From NCBI GenBank assembly GCA_008704415.1, contig VXIS01000184.1, positions 29,534 through 93,533 of the forward strand: a DNA stretch of 64,000 nucleotides. Direction: 5' to 3'. The notes below the pieces were generated by a model. The model worked only from the letters and a program-made list of their open reading frames with translations, did not search any database and was not told where the DNA came from. A program made the translations under genes and the position numbers. Source of the stretch: Sphaerosporella brunnea. Taxonomy: Eukaryota; Ascomycota; Pezizomycetes; Pezizales; Pyronemataceae. Positions 20,439 to 33,060 of the stretch are shown here, one piece after another; within the stretch, counting starts at the first letter, position 1, and each line of letters begins with the position of its first letter.

Positions 20439-21377
20439 ATGTCGCTATCTAAACTATACGCGAAGTTCCAGCTCCCCGCCCCGCGCGCAACGGACGAGAA
20501 GATTCATATCCGGATGGCCAATTTTATCTGCGGAAACGGCTGGTACCGGGCGTACCACCCCCACCACAATGGCACTGCGCCGCAGTGGGCGGCGGTACTC
20601 ACGGAGGCGTACAACGAGGTGAATATTTTCGAGAAGCTCCCAGGCCTCTATCGGGAGGGAGTGCACGCCGTCGTCAAGGAAAACCACCTTTGGGTGTTCG
20701 GGAAAGCCATGGTTGCGCTGGGGATGGTCTCCGTCCGGAACCACGGAATTCCGGACGTAGACCCGTCCCCGCTCAACCTGGCGGTGGTTCTAGTCCTCCC
20801 TGTGACGCAGCATCAGCAGCAGTGGCAGCAGCGGCAGGACGCCCACTGGGCTGCCCAGCAGCAGTGGCAGCTCCAGCAGCAGGTTCGCCAGCAGAGACAC
20901 GACGACCAGCTGCAGGCGACCACCAATGCCGTCGCGGCCATGCCTGAAAAAATCAGCAGCATCTTCGACGAGAAGGTGCAGGAGCTTCTGGCCGCACGGC
21001 CGGAGAACGCTGACCACGCCCCGGACACCAGGTCGCCCCCCTCGCCCACAATGTCGGCTTCCCCGGCCACGATTGCGGCTTCCCCGCCCACATTGTCACC
21101 TTCCCCGGCCACAATGTCGCCTTCCCCGCGTCCGTTGTCTCCCACCGCGCGCGCCCAGTTGGCTGACCCCGCCGACGAGAGGTTCCAGCCTTCTTCCCTA
21201 CGCACCCAGTCGCTGTCTCCCGAGCCCGAGACCGTCCAGCCGTCTCCCGCACTCTACATTTCCTCCCCCCCGCTGGCCGAGACGCCTAGCCGCAAGCGCC
21301 GCCCGACGGCGGATGCTACCAACGGAATCGAGTTGCGGACCAACAAGCGCCGCCCAACGGCGCCGCCTCGCCGCTGA
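20439..21377 (+). CDS. Unknown fungal-type protein, Gln-rich middle, basic tail
   Basis: 312 residues from ATG 20439, the first ATG before the conserved-looking block. Residues 1-107 form a compact, probably folded module (KIHIRMANFICGNGWYRAYH, then PQWAAVLTEAYNEVNIFE). Then come a Gln-rich run (about 124-165), a short helix (about 170-190), a Pro/Ser repeat in which the 9-residue unit SPSPATMSP recurs, and a basic end with KRRPTA twice, a possible nuclear signal. A 54-nt interval 20757-20810 (GTAGAC...GCTCAAC...CAG) looks like an intron and is a multiple of three, so both forms stay open. A +2 frame past the stop reads PLTLAGMQKRAKYGKHISKK to TAA 21449-21451 and may be the original C-terminus. 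No function assigned. Confidence 0.6.
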   Translation: MSLSKLYAKFQLPAPRATDEKIHIRMANFICGNGWYRAYHPHHNGTAPQWAAVLTEAYNEVNIFEKLPGLYREGVHAVVKENHLWVFGKAMVALGMVSVRNHGIPDVDPSPLNLAVVLVLPVTQHQQQWQQRQDAHWAAQQQWQLQQQVRQQRHDDQLQATTNAVAAMPEKISSIFDEKVQELLAARPENADHAPDTRSPPSPTMSASPATIAASPPTLSPSPATMSPSPRPLSPTARAQLADPADERFQPSSLRTQSLSPEPETVQPSPALYISSPPLAETPSRKRRPTADATNGIELRTNKRRPTAPPRR

Positions 21378-21451
21378 CTCTCGCCGGCATGCAGAAGCGG
21401 GCCAAGTACGGCAAGCATATTTCCAAGAAGATCCAGTTCAACCCTAATTAA

Positions 21452-24400
21452 TCGCATGATACGCCTCCTTCCGCTCAGCGTTACAGCTGGGGTTATTCTT
21501 TTTTTTTGTTTTGCTTCAAAGAATGAGAATTCTCGCGCGTGGCAAGGTGTTATTTTTTTTTTTTTTTTTTTCCCCGCCACGACTTTTTGTTGCCCGTTGA
21601 TATGCCGCGCATTGTTACGTCCCGCCCGAGAGACGCAACATCGTGATTCTGACAGTTCCTGATCGGTGCCCGCTGCGTGCATGGAATGTCGCCGAGAGCA
21701 GGTATGCCTAAAGACCAGTTGGATACCGAAATACATAGTACAACACCGGCGAGATGAACCCGAGTGGCTCTTTGCTTACCGGAAAGCAACTCATGACAGC
21801 CGCTGGGACATGTCTGCCTGAATAATTCGTCGTTTCATACTCCATCACTCGTGGCGCATTCCGACAGGGTACAGGCAGGCTACGATTTCAAGTAGCCGTT
21901 AGTAGCCCTTATCGTTCGTCATTCCCGTCCTCTCTGTTTGTAGCTGACGACACCGGACGCTTGACAGCCACCGCCGCAGGTCCGCCGTCGCAAGCCGCTC
22001 TGCAGTTCTCTACTATCAGCGCACAACGTCCCAGCAGAGACCTACACTCTATACACCGAGAAATCCTCTCTCCTATTCCGCGGTCGGCCAAAGCATTTGC
22101 AGTCCCGTTTAAACGCGCGGCGTCGGTGGAGCGGCCGCGCATCGCGTGACGCACCATGACGCAAAATCGCGATCGCGAAATCGACTATTCCGCGCTCCTG
22201 CTTTCAATCCGAAGGACTTCACGCACGGTATATACGGCCGACGGCGACGCAGCAAACAACGATCGGTACGACGAACGTGGGGTATAGGATGGCCGTTGTT
22301 ACTATCGTCCCCCGCGCCGCTCCCTCCTTCCGCCACACCGGCGTCGAAGGGTCGTCATGATCATTGTCATCCGAAGACTTTCCAGGCCTGTGCTAGCTAC
22401 ATTTCGACCATCGTAGGTAGAATATTCCCTGGAACGAAGGGCGGCGCGCCTCCACGCAAAAGTTGAGGTTTTCCGCGAGGGTTCGGGGATGAGTGACACA
22501 CGATGACTCGGCGGCAGCAGTCTCTTCGAGGCGAAAGGGGTGCCGGCCGATCTGTGGAAAACTGAAGGGAGGAAGGGTAAAGGAATAACGTGTTTTTCTG
22601 GTTGCCAGGCATTGGAAGGCCAGTAGGTTGGAAGGAGGGCTTTTTTTTTTCGTATGGAGGGAGGGTGCGCCCTATACCGAAAAGCCAGCCTTTCGCACCA
22701 AAAATCACGGGTAGGGTATTTTCACTGATTCCAACTCCGCCGATCGCAACGTCCAGAAAGATGGATGCCGATAACCCGGGTCGCGGGGCATTACGTGCGT
22801 AGCGTTTGCACATGAGGAAGCTCTGTTTGTACCCATATTGGTGCCTGGCGGTCGGTTATATTCCAAAGTATGCCACCCGCCTGGCGGGGGAATCTGGCTG
22901 TCCCAGGCCGCCGGAAACCCAACCGTTGTGCGAGCGAAGGCAACGACCGACCGCACCGCGTCGGGGGGCTGAGCACAGCATGATACTGCAGTTGCAGCAA
23001 ACAATACGCGTGGCCAACACCGTGGCCGGTTACGCGTAGGGATCGAATCTTTCGCCTCGCTTGCGTAGGTTATATACGTTCGTGACTGTAAGATTTCTAA
23101 GGTTTCGCCCAAAAATACCGCAATCTAATACCGCTCAAAAAAAACTCCAAAGATAGCTTTCTCGTGACATTTTTAAATGCGGATCACTCGTTTTCTTTAG
23201 CTTTGCTATGGCTTTGCTATATTTTGACGGAATCTTGGGTAACTTTACGTATTTAACTGAAATTGTACCGTACGAAAAAATTGTATATCATCTTCTTAGA
23301 CCACTAGTTACGCGCGAGTGATACGCTGTGAGTTCACCCACCCGCGACTACCGTATCGGGCGCATGTGCATTTGCGTTTCGCGTCGTTTGCACGACCGCT
23401 GGCGTCTAGCGCTCACGATTGCTTCTCAAGCTCCCATCCGACAAGCGCTTCGCGGTGGACGTTTGGCGGACTCGGTGTAGACAATACTGGGCTTCAGCCG
23501 GCAGCTTCCGCCACTAGGGGGGAGCTTCGCGCGACCCAAGCCTCACATGATGAGCATATCGACGGGCAGTCTCACGAGCGCGGGATAGGAGCCACGTTTG
23601 GAGACAGTTGAACACGGGATCAGGGCTTCCAGCAACCAGCGGAAATGGCGGGATAGGATAGCCGAGAGCGGGAGTCCGAGCTGCTGCCTCATCATCAGTG
23701 TAGGTACCGGAGAACTCTCGCGGCCAGGTTCAACTTGGAATCAGTTTTCCATGCAGCGCAGATAGTTCCTGTGGTCCTGGTACTACTGCCTGGCCATCCC
23801 GCCCGGCGTTCGGGGGTGACCTACTGAGCAAAATACAGACCTACAAACAGTAAAATGCCGCCTCCGAGTCGTTTTCTCCGAAGGCTTCCGATTCTTGGGC
23901 AAAGCATGCGGCAACTGGCCTTTGTGGACTTGAAATCCAACCCTGTTAGAGTGGGAGCGAAAGCGAAAGCGGCGGAAAGATATGGAGGGCCAAGATTCAA
24001 ACGTAACGATCGATGCCACGATCATTCTGCGCCTACGGAAAGCCCGAGCCACTGAGAAAACAATAGCAAAAGCGATGCTGGCACGAGCGATGCATACCTA
24101 CGCGAGGGAACAACCCGCAAAGGCGTAACAGCATCACCGTACCAAGCCCAGCAGGACGATGAATATGTCCGTTCGGATGAGTATCCTGAGAGCCTTGTTT
24201 ACTCTTTGTTCTCGTCGTGTCCGCCGCGCCCGCCTGGCATACCCACCCTCCCGATGTCCGAGTCTCTACGGCCGTGGTAGGTACCTGTGTATAGAGTAGG
24301 GCTGACGAATCGAACACTAGGTCCGGCACCGCCGGCTGCCCATCAAGATGTAGGAGCGGAGGGTGCGACGGACGAGCCCGTAGTCCGGAAAGCATGGGAC

Positions 24401-25540
24401 CGCGGGGAACATCATAGCGGATCACTCTTCCCCGGGAAACCGCCGCTTTCCTTCATCCCGGCTTCGTCTCCACCCGCTACGGCTTCACCACAAAAAAAAA
24501 AAAAAAAAACACCGGCCGCCCTAGACGCTTGCCGCCAGCCGATCCAGTCAAAAACGCGACGGCAGACACATCCGCGCTGCGCAAGCTTATCGCTGGGAGG
24601 CCGATAGACGATCGACTGACGGCGTAACACTTGAGTGCCGCGAGGTCAACATGTGTCTTGACCGGGTCGTCGAGCGTAACGGAATATCGCCCCTGGTGCC
24701 TCGAAGGGCTCTTGGATTATTGGTTTCCTTTTGGGTTTCTGTCTTTGTTTGTTTGCAGATCAACAGTGGGGGGAGCCGTTGAGCGGTCGCGGCTGGCTAG
24801 CGGTCCGGAGGAATTTATGTATTGTTGCGGCCAGTTTGACCTCCGGTGTGCGAATAGGATTGCCGTGGCCTTGTAAAGCGCCTCGCGGGCATTCCGGGCA
24901 ATCGGGAAGTCGTGTTTCTCGTTGGTGAGAGAGAACTGCGGTGGAGGAAGTAGCCGGAGGAGGTACATCCATGGGTAAGGGTTGTGTTCGGTTGCGTCAC
25001 TGCCGGTGATCGAGAAAGAGCCCGCGCGCAGTGTTCGACTGATCGGTTATGTAAGGCAGGTGTGGCGCGAGAAAGAGGCGTGTCGTACTTGACCCCTCCA
25101 CCAATGCTTATACCGGAACCCCACCTATGCCTCCATTCCCGAATGCCGCCTGGCTCAGTATGCCCCGTACGCTGCCACCACCTCCGCCTACAAGCTGCCC
25201 CACCCTCCACCTGCACCGCGCACGAATGTTGCGTTGCCCTCCCGCGCAGGCGGGACGACGCGAGCGAGGCGCGCATTTGCTGGGGCAAGCGTTACGCAAC
25301 GAGACTGCGATATCGATCGAGGATCGGGAATGGTGGGATATCAAATCGCATATGACTGGGCATCGTTCTCAATCAAAAGTCATTTCAAAACTGAAGAGAG
25401 TGGTTGCGGTCACAGTTGGGGTGGCCAGATAACTGTGAGAGAACTTGCTAGACAACACTACCTCGTCCACGGTCTGAAACGGAGGAATACCAAAGAGGAA
25501 ATGAATTGGCTTGATAAGTCGCTGCCCCGTGACGCGCGCC
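21452..25540. other. No supported gene
   Basis: Contains a T run (about 21553-21571) and an A run (24492-24509). AT-richer sequence at 23090-23300 stands out from the GC-rich surroundings. All frames seen are short and of chance character. Confidence 0.5.
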
Positions 25541-25544
25541 AGCA

Positions 25545-25584
25545 CAAGGCTTTGCCGCGCATCCAGTCCACATCACCGCGTTTT

Positions 25585-25617
<33 letters not shown>

Positions 25618-25829
25618 CTATTTTTACGGTCGGCAATGGGTGAATATCAAACAGCAAACGACCCCCGGGTTATTCTAAATCGAAAAGAATTCAAACCCGA
25701 CAAAACCTTGCGGAGGAAATAGTGTTTGCGGCCTTCCCCCCCGCACAAGGCTTTGCCGTGCAACCAGTGCACATCGTCACCGCAATTTTTTACCGTCGGC
25801 AATCGGTGAACATCAAACAGCAAACGACT
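25545..25829. repeat. Direct duplication around a poly(T) run
   Basis: CACAAGGCTTTGCCGCGCATCC...GTCGGCAATGGGTGAATATC (25551-25666) recurs as CACAAGGCTTTGCCGTGCAACC...GTCGGCAATCGGTGAACATC (25744-25829), both followed by AAACAGCAAACGAC. The first copy has a 28-T run (25586-25613) where the second has six, so the T tract expanded after duplication or was inserted. Confidence 0.8.
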
Positions 25830-25836
25830 CGGCTTA

Positions 25837-26035
25837 GGGCCTGTCTGGATTCGCGGGTATTTAGGAGATGATGGTTATTTGGCCAAAATACATTTTCGCT
25901 AAAGAGGGGTTCCTTTGGATTCGGCCGCAGGAAGTGAGCAGTGACGGGGCGGCAGAAGTGGGCAGGGTGGTTGCGCGAGCGGTGGTTGACGGTGACATCA
26001 CAGCGATACTAACGGTGGGGGGGGGGGGGGCGCCG
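25837..26035 (+). mobile_element. PIF/Harbinger-like miniature element, truncated copy
   Basis: Starts GGGCCTGTCTGGATTCGC directly after TTA (25834-25836), then TATTTAGGAGAT and GGCCAAAATAC. It aligns in reverse to the complete copy at 46157-46590, including GGATTCGGCCGCA and GTGACGGGGCGGCAG. A 14-G run (26017-26030) marks the end of the clear match; no right terminal repeat was found. Confidence 0.6.
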
Positions 26036-26131
26036 GCAGGTGAGAAGCTGGGTAGCTTTGCTGCCCTGCCCATACGTAAATAATACATACATTATTATTT
26101 ACAAGTCTGCAAACGAACCCGGCTGCATTCC

Positions 26132-26137
<6 letters not shown>

Positions 26138-26190
<53 letters not shown>
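26138..26190 (+). repeat. Poly(A) run of 53
   Basis: The longest homopolymer in the window, uninterrupted. It could be the tail of a retroposed sequence, but no LINE or SINE body was recognised upstream. Confidence 0.95.
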
Positions 26191-26193
<3 letters not shown>

Positions 26194-26639
26194 ATTCAAA
26201 GCTGCTCATGAAGGTAATTGCGCGCGCGGCGTTCGTTGCGGCGGGCGTTGCTTCGGCTCGGCGTGGAACACAAGTCTCGGGCCGGGTTGCGTGTTCGGCT
26301 GCGATCGGACCGTCAGCAGCGGGTCGGGTCAAACGGCGGCATCCAGCATCGCAACGGAACCCCACGCGTCGACCTGTACCGACCACTCCAGCAAACCCCT
26401 GACGTGAAACACATAACCGGCGAAAACGGAAAGGAGTGCTCGCAAACACTTGCCCAAATCGACAACCACACCGCGCAAGATTCGCCGACCGACCCACACC
26501 GCACCCAGCGGAAGTTGTTGCGACCCGACAACGTTCGCGCGCGTCACCGGCGGCGCCCCCCCCTCCGCGCAGCTGAATTAAGCGAGGCGGCGATGGCGGG
26601 CGGCGACAGCCACACCCATCGCGCGCGCAACGGCGCGAG

Positions 26640-26942
26640 AAAAAAAAAAACAAAAAAAAAAACAAAAAACAAAAAAAAACATCCCGATTTTTAAAAACCA
26701 CGGCCGTTCCTCCTAACTCCGCGTGATTGCGACGTGTACTCTACGTACGGGGCAACAAAAGAAAAAAAAAAAAAAAAAAAAAAAAAAAATGATCGGCATA
26801 TGCATCGGAAGAAAAACTCCGCCGTCGCCGCCGCACTGCACCTCGCTCTGCTTTTTTTTTTTTTTTTTTTTTCCTTTTTTCCTTTTTTCCTTTTTTCCTT
26901 TTATTATTATTATTATTATCGTTATTATTATTATTATTTTAG
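26640..26942. repeat. Cluster of A-, T- and TTA-rich simple sequence
   Basis: A-rich 26640-26680, A run 26762-26789, T run about 26851-26871, CCTTTTTT repeats to about 26900, then (TTA)n to 26940. Frames through it give Lys, Phe or Ile/Tyr repeats and are not genes. Confidence 0.9.
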
Positions 26943-26944
26943 CT

Positions 26945-27986
26945 TTGTTTTCCATGGCGCTCATGCCCAGCACACATCCTCGGTCAAACCCGCTCCAGTC
27001 CTCGCCCTCGCACTCCTCCCAATCCAAGCCAACTGCGCCTCCGGATCGACACCCATCTCAACACCCACGCGGGGATCATCATCGTCGCGGGATTCGGTAG
27101 GCTACCATCGTCGTCGTTGTCGGTATCGGTATCGGTATGGAACGCAGCGAGCGGGCTTTGGATAGAGCTCTGATGGAGTCAATCGGGCATGCGAGACACC
27201 CTCATTTGGTGGTATGGAACTCCTTGTAAGCTCAACCGGAAGTGGTGGTGGTGATTCGCGCTGACTTTGCGCAGTAGATGGCGATGTGTTTGGCGGTGGC
27301 TCGTGACGGTGGTGGCAACAGTGCGGCTGGTGTGGCTTGCGAGCAAAGCCGAGCACAACTTGGGCCCGGCAGTTGGACAAAATACAACCATCCGCTGATT
27401 CACGACGTGCTGGCGATTGCTCTCTGATTGCCACGGTATAATGTCGGCGTCCACACGCTTCTGATGTATTCGATAAACGTCATGCGTTCCGTCTCTCCCC
27501 CCCAAACGGTGCAGTCCGAGTGAGTATCTGTGAAGTGGGTATCTGTGAGCCCTCGACGGTTGCTATGGCAACAATCCGCCCGGTTCCCCCAACAAACACC
27601 AACACCAACACCAACACACTCGCATCCATTCACACGCATCCGACCCCGTCTCGTCCATTTCCCGCGTCGATGAACCGCCCTCCGCATAACGAAGCACGTC
27701 TGGCGCGTGGCCCTCACCCGCGTTGTCTTCACCGGTATGCGTACTTTGTTTCCAACCGAACAACCATGATCGCTGGACCACGACTGGAGGCACGAACAGA
27801 CACGGCGCGTGGCTCTTCTGCGTGCCTGTACCTCTCCGGGACGAAGCCGCCGTCGCCTTTCTTGTTCACACACCTCCGGTCAACCGCTCAACGTTGCCTC
27901 GCGATCCAACGACACCCCCGCGCGGAACGGCGCACCGACGACCTGCCCGCATTAAATACACCCCCTGAGCTCGACCGCTCGATAGC
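26945..27986. other. No supported gene
   Basis: Contains GGTATC repeats at about 27119-27140, the perfect palindrome-like GTTGCTATGGCAAC (27559-27572) and (CAACAC)n at 27592-27620. Confidence 0.5.
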
Positions 27987-28398
27987 TAGTGCTGTGCACG
28001 GGTCGGGCGCCCCACGGGGCACGGGGCGCGACGGGGCGGCGATTGCCTCAACGGACTCCGATCCACCCCGCCCCGCCCCGGCCGCCCCGTCGACAACCTG
28101 GCCACCCCCGTCGCTGACCCGGCCCCCTCGTCGGAAACCCGGCCACCCCGTATATTACATAATGCCGGGTGTCTACCGGAGACGCCGTGTTGTTGAATTC
28201 CACTGTCCGACGAACATCTTGTGCGCCAATTGGACGGGGAAGTGTACCAGCCCTCATTGCCCCACATACATCAGTCTCACCTCGCTGCCGCCGCCCCGTG
28301 ATTCCCCGTCGCACCCCGATACACCCCGCCCTGCCCCGGCCTACCCCGCCGCGTCCCGCCCGCCCGCGCCCCGACCCGTCGCCCCGTGCACAGCACTA
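27987..28398. mobile_element. hAT-like miniature element, copy 1
   Basis: Left end TAGTGCTGTGCACGGGTC; right end, read inward, TAGTGCTGTGCACGGGGC. It is flanked by 8-bp repeats tcgatagc (27979-27986) and tcgatggc (28399-28406), one mismatch. The arms are GC-rich (CCCCGCCCCGGCC-type). A central block (about 28139-28280) beginning TATTACATAATGCCGGGTG is shared in reverse orientation with the copy at 46757-47146. No coding sequence. Confidence 0.8.
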
Positions 28399-28406
28399 TC
28401 GATGGC

Positions 28407-31400
28407 ACGGCTCTCAAAGCATTCTGCCGCGGCAGTTATGTGAGCTGATGGAATGGGCATGTCAGAGTGCTGGGTTGCGTCTTCCACCGCCACGATGAAC
28501 CCGACAACCCGCAACAAGGACGGCAAGCAGCAAGGCTATCACCGTGGCCGGCGGAGACACGCCGAATCCATCCCCCCGGCACGTCGAAACCAAGGATTCC
28601 GCGAAGTTCAATGCGCGGATGGAAAGCGGCTGCTGCAGGCGACGGAGGAGATGCGGCCGGAAATACGTGGGAGAATCTCCGGCTCCCCATCCACGGGGAT
28701 TGTTGGAGTCTGCGCGGACCGCGAATCCGCGAACACTCAGCTCTGGGTCAGCAGGCATGCGAGTAGCGAAATCGTGACGGCGGAAGGATGAGAGCAGCAA
28801 TCCGCTTGCCGGGCTTAATGATATGTGGCGTTGTTTTGAGATTTATGGACAATGCTTCGGGTGCTATCCAAAACCCGCCTGGCAAAGCTGCCGGTGAGGT
28901 GCTCAGCGTGACGGTTTGCGGCCCGAAGGCGCTCGATGAGATTCTGGTTCTCTTCACTTCAAGTTGTATCCAGCAGGGGTGCCTCATGGGATATCACTCC
29001 GTCGCTCGGTACTCTGGTGGCAGTCACGGGTGGCTTGGCGCGAAGGGATCAAGACGCGAGCGCAATGTATGGAGAGTACTGGCACAGCGCGACAACAGGA
29101 TCAACGCGCAACGATCGTGACGATGCGCAACACCACAACACGCCGACCAACGATCGCGATCGCTCGAACCGACCCGGCTCGACAACCTCGCCATCTACGC
29201 CCCGCGATTCACGCGCACCGTATCGGCCGCGGGCTCGAACGGGTTCGGCCGCGTTTCCGGGGCGAGGAGAGCAGAGCTGCATCCCGAACGACCACGACTC
29301 CAAGGCCACCGGCGTCGTACGCCGTGGGCGCCGCATTTCCGCCAGGCTAATTGGCGCGTTTTTGGCGCGTCTGGGGATGTGGACGTCGAAGCTGACTGGC
29401 GGCAGATTTCGCCGCCTGGCGATGGGTGGAGCCGGCTCGACAATCTCTCTCCAGGTTGAGGTGTTGGCATCAGGTGTCCAAGGAAAGAAGTACAAGCATT
29501 GATTTTTAGTAGACTCCTCACCACCGGCGAAGGGCGGCCACGGCGCGGCGTGCGCACCACCATAACGACCCTCGACTTCCGCAGCCACAATCGCAGCTGC
29601 TGGGTATCGCGCAGCTGCTGGGTATCGCGCAGCTGGCCCTCGGTTCTCGTTTGCGAAGGTACATCGATCATCCGGAGACCGTGCACCCACTGCTGCGAGA
29701 TCCGCGGTGTCTACCACCCGCCAGGAGGCTGTCCGGGTGCCCACGGCGAGCTCTCCCTAGACATCGGAGCTTCCGAACCGCACCGACGTCAAGTGGAGTT
29801 GGAATCCTCGTCTGCACCGGTTATACTCGCTTTCCGACTGGCCGGCGAGAGCGAGTGAGCGAGTATGGCCGTGCACGAGGTGTCTGCTTCCGCTATCGCG
29901 GGTGTGCAGCCCGGATCGGATGCTGATGGCAATTGCCAGGTGCAAAACGAGAAGGCCGCGCACCGTTTGTTCCCGTCTAACCCAATCTCAAGGAAAGCAT
30001 TGGTGCGGAATGAATGGTTTGACGGTTTGCGGACCGACCCTGACCCCCAGAAACGGAAGGAAGGAAGGAAGGGGTTACGATCGACAAATTAATGGTTTTA
30101 ATCTACCCGCACGATGTATAATGGTGCTCGCGCGCGCAACAACAACAACAACAACAACGCGACAGGATAAGGCACAAACTCCACCAAAAGCGCTTTAAAA
30201 ATTTATTGTGGAAAATGCAGGGAAATTTCGGTATCTGCGGCGCTGTGGCTTGCTGGTTTTTTTTTTTTTTTTTTTTTTTTTCCCGTTTGGCTCTCTCTCT
30301 CGAACCGTGTGGGTAGATTAAAACAGATAGAAAACACGCAACTCGCGTTTGGTGGCCACATCGCAGACCGTTGCTGATAAATCGATTCACCGGCGTAGTT
30401 CGCAGATATTGACGGCCATTATCCGAGCGAGCTTGAGAGATGGAGAGACCATTCGTCACAAAAAAAGCAAACTTGCAAAATACAAAAAAAGATACGCAGA
30501 AACCAGCTTCCCGGAACGCGACGCAGAAGGCCTCAACCCCCTGCCCAGATCGCGACCCGTAACCGGCCACTCCCCCGACCGCGAGGCGTCACGACTTCAA
30601 TGGGTAGCCGTCGAGCCCGCGGAACCGCCGGGTCGGTCGCATACCTCGCGGCCGGATGTGGAGAGCGAGCCGCGTGCGCCATCCGTCGAAACGATGACCA
30701 GGCAGCTTGGAAGCGCCGCTTGCTTTGCTGGGCTCGTCTTGGTCGATGCGCGTCGATCATCGCCGGACGTTGCCGTGTGCGTGTGGCCATCGGAGGAAGC
30801 CCATTGACGACCCACCCGCCAGTCACCGTGAACCGGGGGGGGGAAGGGGGGAGGCCCAAATGCACCCTGGAGCTTGCCACCATACTCGCGCCCTCGCCGC
30901 ACCCGGCCAAAGCGCGGGTATGCCAGCTGCCTCGGCCGCGGTGGTAGCTGAGGAACTGCGACTGCCGGGGGGGGTCCGATTTCCGAGAGGGGCGTGAAGG
31001 TGCGCAAACAAAACACCGAGAGTTCGCCGATTGTGTTTGTCCCGTGGCCATCGGCGAGACACGCGCGGTTGGGATTCGAAATCTCTGTCGTTGTCGCGGG
31101 GGGTGGGGGCTGCGTTTCGCGTCGTGGTCCTTGAGAGCACGTTTACGGACAGAGGAGAAAAGTAGAGTGTACCGGTAAAAAGTCGTCGAGTTACCCTCGC
31201 CAGTCGTCGATACCACTACGGAGGTGCGTTGTCTGTTGCGAGGAGGTTTGTTGTCTTCCTGGTTGCGACGGCAACGGTGGTTGGGTGGTCATACGGCATC
31301 ACTCGGCTCGGGTAAGCGCGGGTTGGAATTTTGGTGTGAGGGCAACCGTTCACCGCGTCTGGGGATTTGGGGAATGAATATCCCAGAACCAAAGAACCAA

Positions 31401-32220
31401 TCGCCGGCTTTATTCCAGAAAAGCACTCGTGATGGTGATGTTGCGGTAAACACGAGTGCGAGGGCGAGGGTTACATCGCGAACCACTGCGGCGCATTCTT
31501 GCGTTGCGCTGCCCACCCCACTATGAGGATTACTAAGCAGAGGGTGAATATAACCGAACAAATGCGTTTTGTTGTAAATCGACGACGCGGCAACAACCAC
31601 AGAACTGACCACCGAGCGACGGAGCGCGATCCCGTGCTCTTGGATTTTGACATGAGGCTGCTGCGGTTGTGGCGCTTGAAAATGACCATGTTCGTAGCGG
31701 TGCGCCGCAGTTGTGAAGGAGGCTCTTTTTGCCCGAGTGATATTGAGTGACTAGCTTTGCCCAACCGGGAAACATGAGTGAGGGACGATGCACCGCAGCC
31801 GCGCGGCGAGTAAACTCCTCCCCGCGGCGGCAATGCTTTGGAGGTGCTTGCGCATCGCCTGCCTCCAAGATTCGTCGGTGCTGCTGTTTGTGGTTGGTTC
31901 CTCACGGATCCTCACTCGGTGCTGCCAAATCGGGTACCTTCGGAGGATGACGATTTACCTGCTCGATGTTTGAGCGGGAATCAGGGCTAGGATCCCGCTT
32001 ACCGACAGCTCGACACGATCATCGTCGGCGTTTCCGGGTCGTCCTCGTGGCATAACTGAGTTTTGATTGATTGCTGACTAGGCAGGTCCGACGGGCTATG
32101 CCAATTGATCCGTTGCGGCAGTTAGATAGGATTAGGATTTTGACGCAGCGTGTGTCCTCGCAACAGACGATGGTTTGATCACGCAGGTAGGTAGGTACCC
32201 CGCCTGTCCCGGGATGCAGA
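28407..32220. other. No supported gene
   Basis: Holds (AAC)n at about 30138-30162, a 25-T run at 30257-30281, a 10-G run near 30836 and the palindrome GTTGCGACGGCAAC (31262-31275). Long frames here have skewed composition and no conserved character. Confidence 0.45.
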
Positions 32221-32221
32221 T

Positions 32222-33060
32222 GTTTGGTCGCGCCATGGACTGTTGTTGATTTTGGTGCGCGTCGCGTCGGTTGCCGCCGACCGTGATCATCGACTGTCAC
32301 CCGTCAGCTCGTTCCTCTTCGCCGTATCTGCTTTCCCGTGCAGCAATCCGACCGCAGGAGCCCGGCGCTACGAAGTTGACAGCCCGCAGATCGGCTGTGG
32401 TGGCTGTGGGTTCAATGGCGCGTTTTGATCGGATTGCCATTCTCCACCAGCCTCCCGATTTCCAGTTCACGACGCGCCGACCGCCATGATCGTCGATTCC
32501 ACGACTACGACGAGGCCGCGGTTTCGTCGGACCGACCGACCGACCGGCCCACAGCTCTCGACGCGTTTTGCGATTCGGTATGCGTGGAGGGGTTTCGGCA
32601 ACAAACGTATCGCCACCGGCCTCCGAGATCTCTTTGGTTTACAGGCGTGTCTCAGAAGAGCGGACAAAGGAGACTCGTGACTCCGAGATCTCCTTCCTTC
32701 CGCCTGGAAGATCTTTCACACCAGCATCGCACAACAATACATATCAGCAAGGGCGACGCGTCCCGATCGACAACCGCCCACAAAGTCTTCTTCCGCCGGC
32801 GCCTCGTGTTCAAACCTGCATCCGTTTCTCTTCTGTCCGCGAAGTCACGTCGCCCCTGGTGGTGGCGGCGATCCAACGTCGGACTTCCACCTACGCCTTG
32901 TCATTGCAGGGGAAGATTCAGCTTGACCACCCAGGTAGCTACATGTCCCGGTGAACTATTCAATTGGTCGCAACGCGCGATGAACTATTGTTGATTTGGT
33001 ACGCGTCGCGTAGATTTGGCTGACACCCGGCCACGGTCATCGATTCTCACTCGACGTTCG
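32222..33060. repeat. Diverged direct repeat, ~85 bp, 740 bp apart
   Basis: TGTTGTTGATTTTGGTGCGC, then GTCGCGT and CGATCATCGACTGTCAC (32240-32300) corresponds to TATTGTTGATTTGGTACGCG, then TCGCGT and GTCATCGATTCTCAC (32983-33052). A third piece, CATGATCGTCGATTCCACG, lies near 32484. Origin unknown. Confidence 0.55.

Noticed and set aside
27520..28443. 307-codon plus frame
   Set aside because: Runs through (CAACAC)n and a hAT miniature element; Pro/Thr/Arg-rich with no conserved character.
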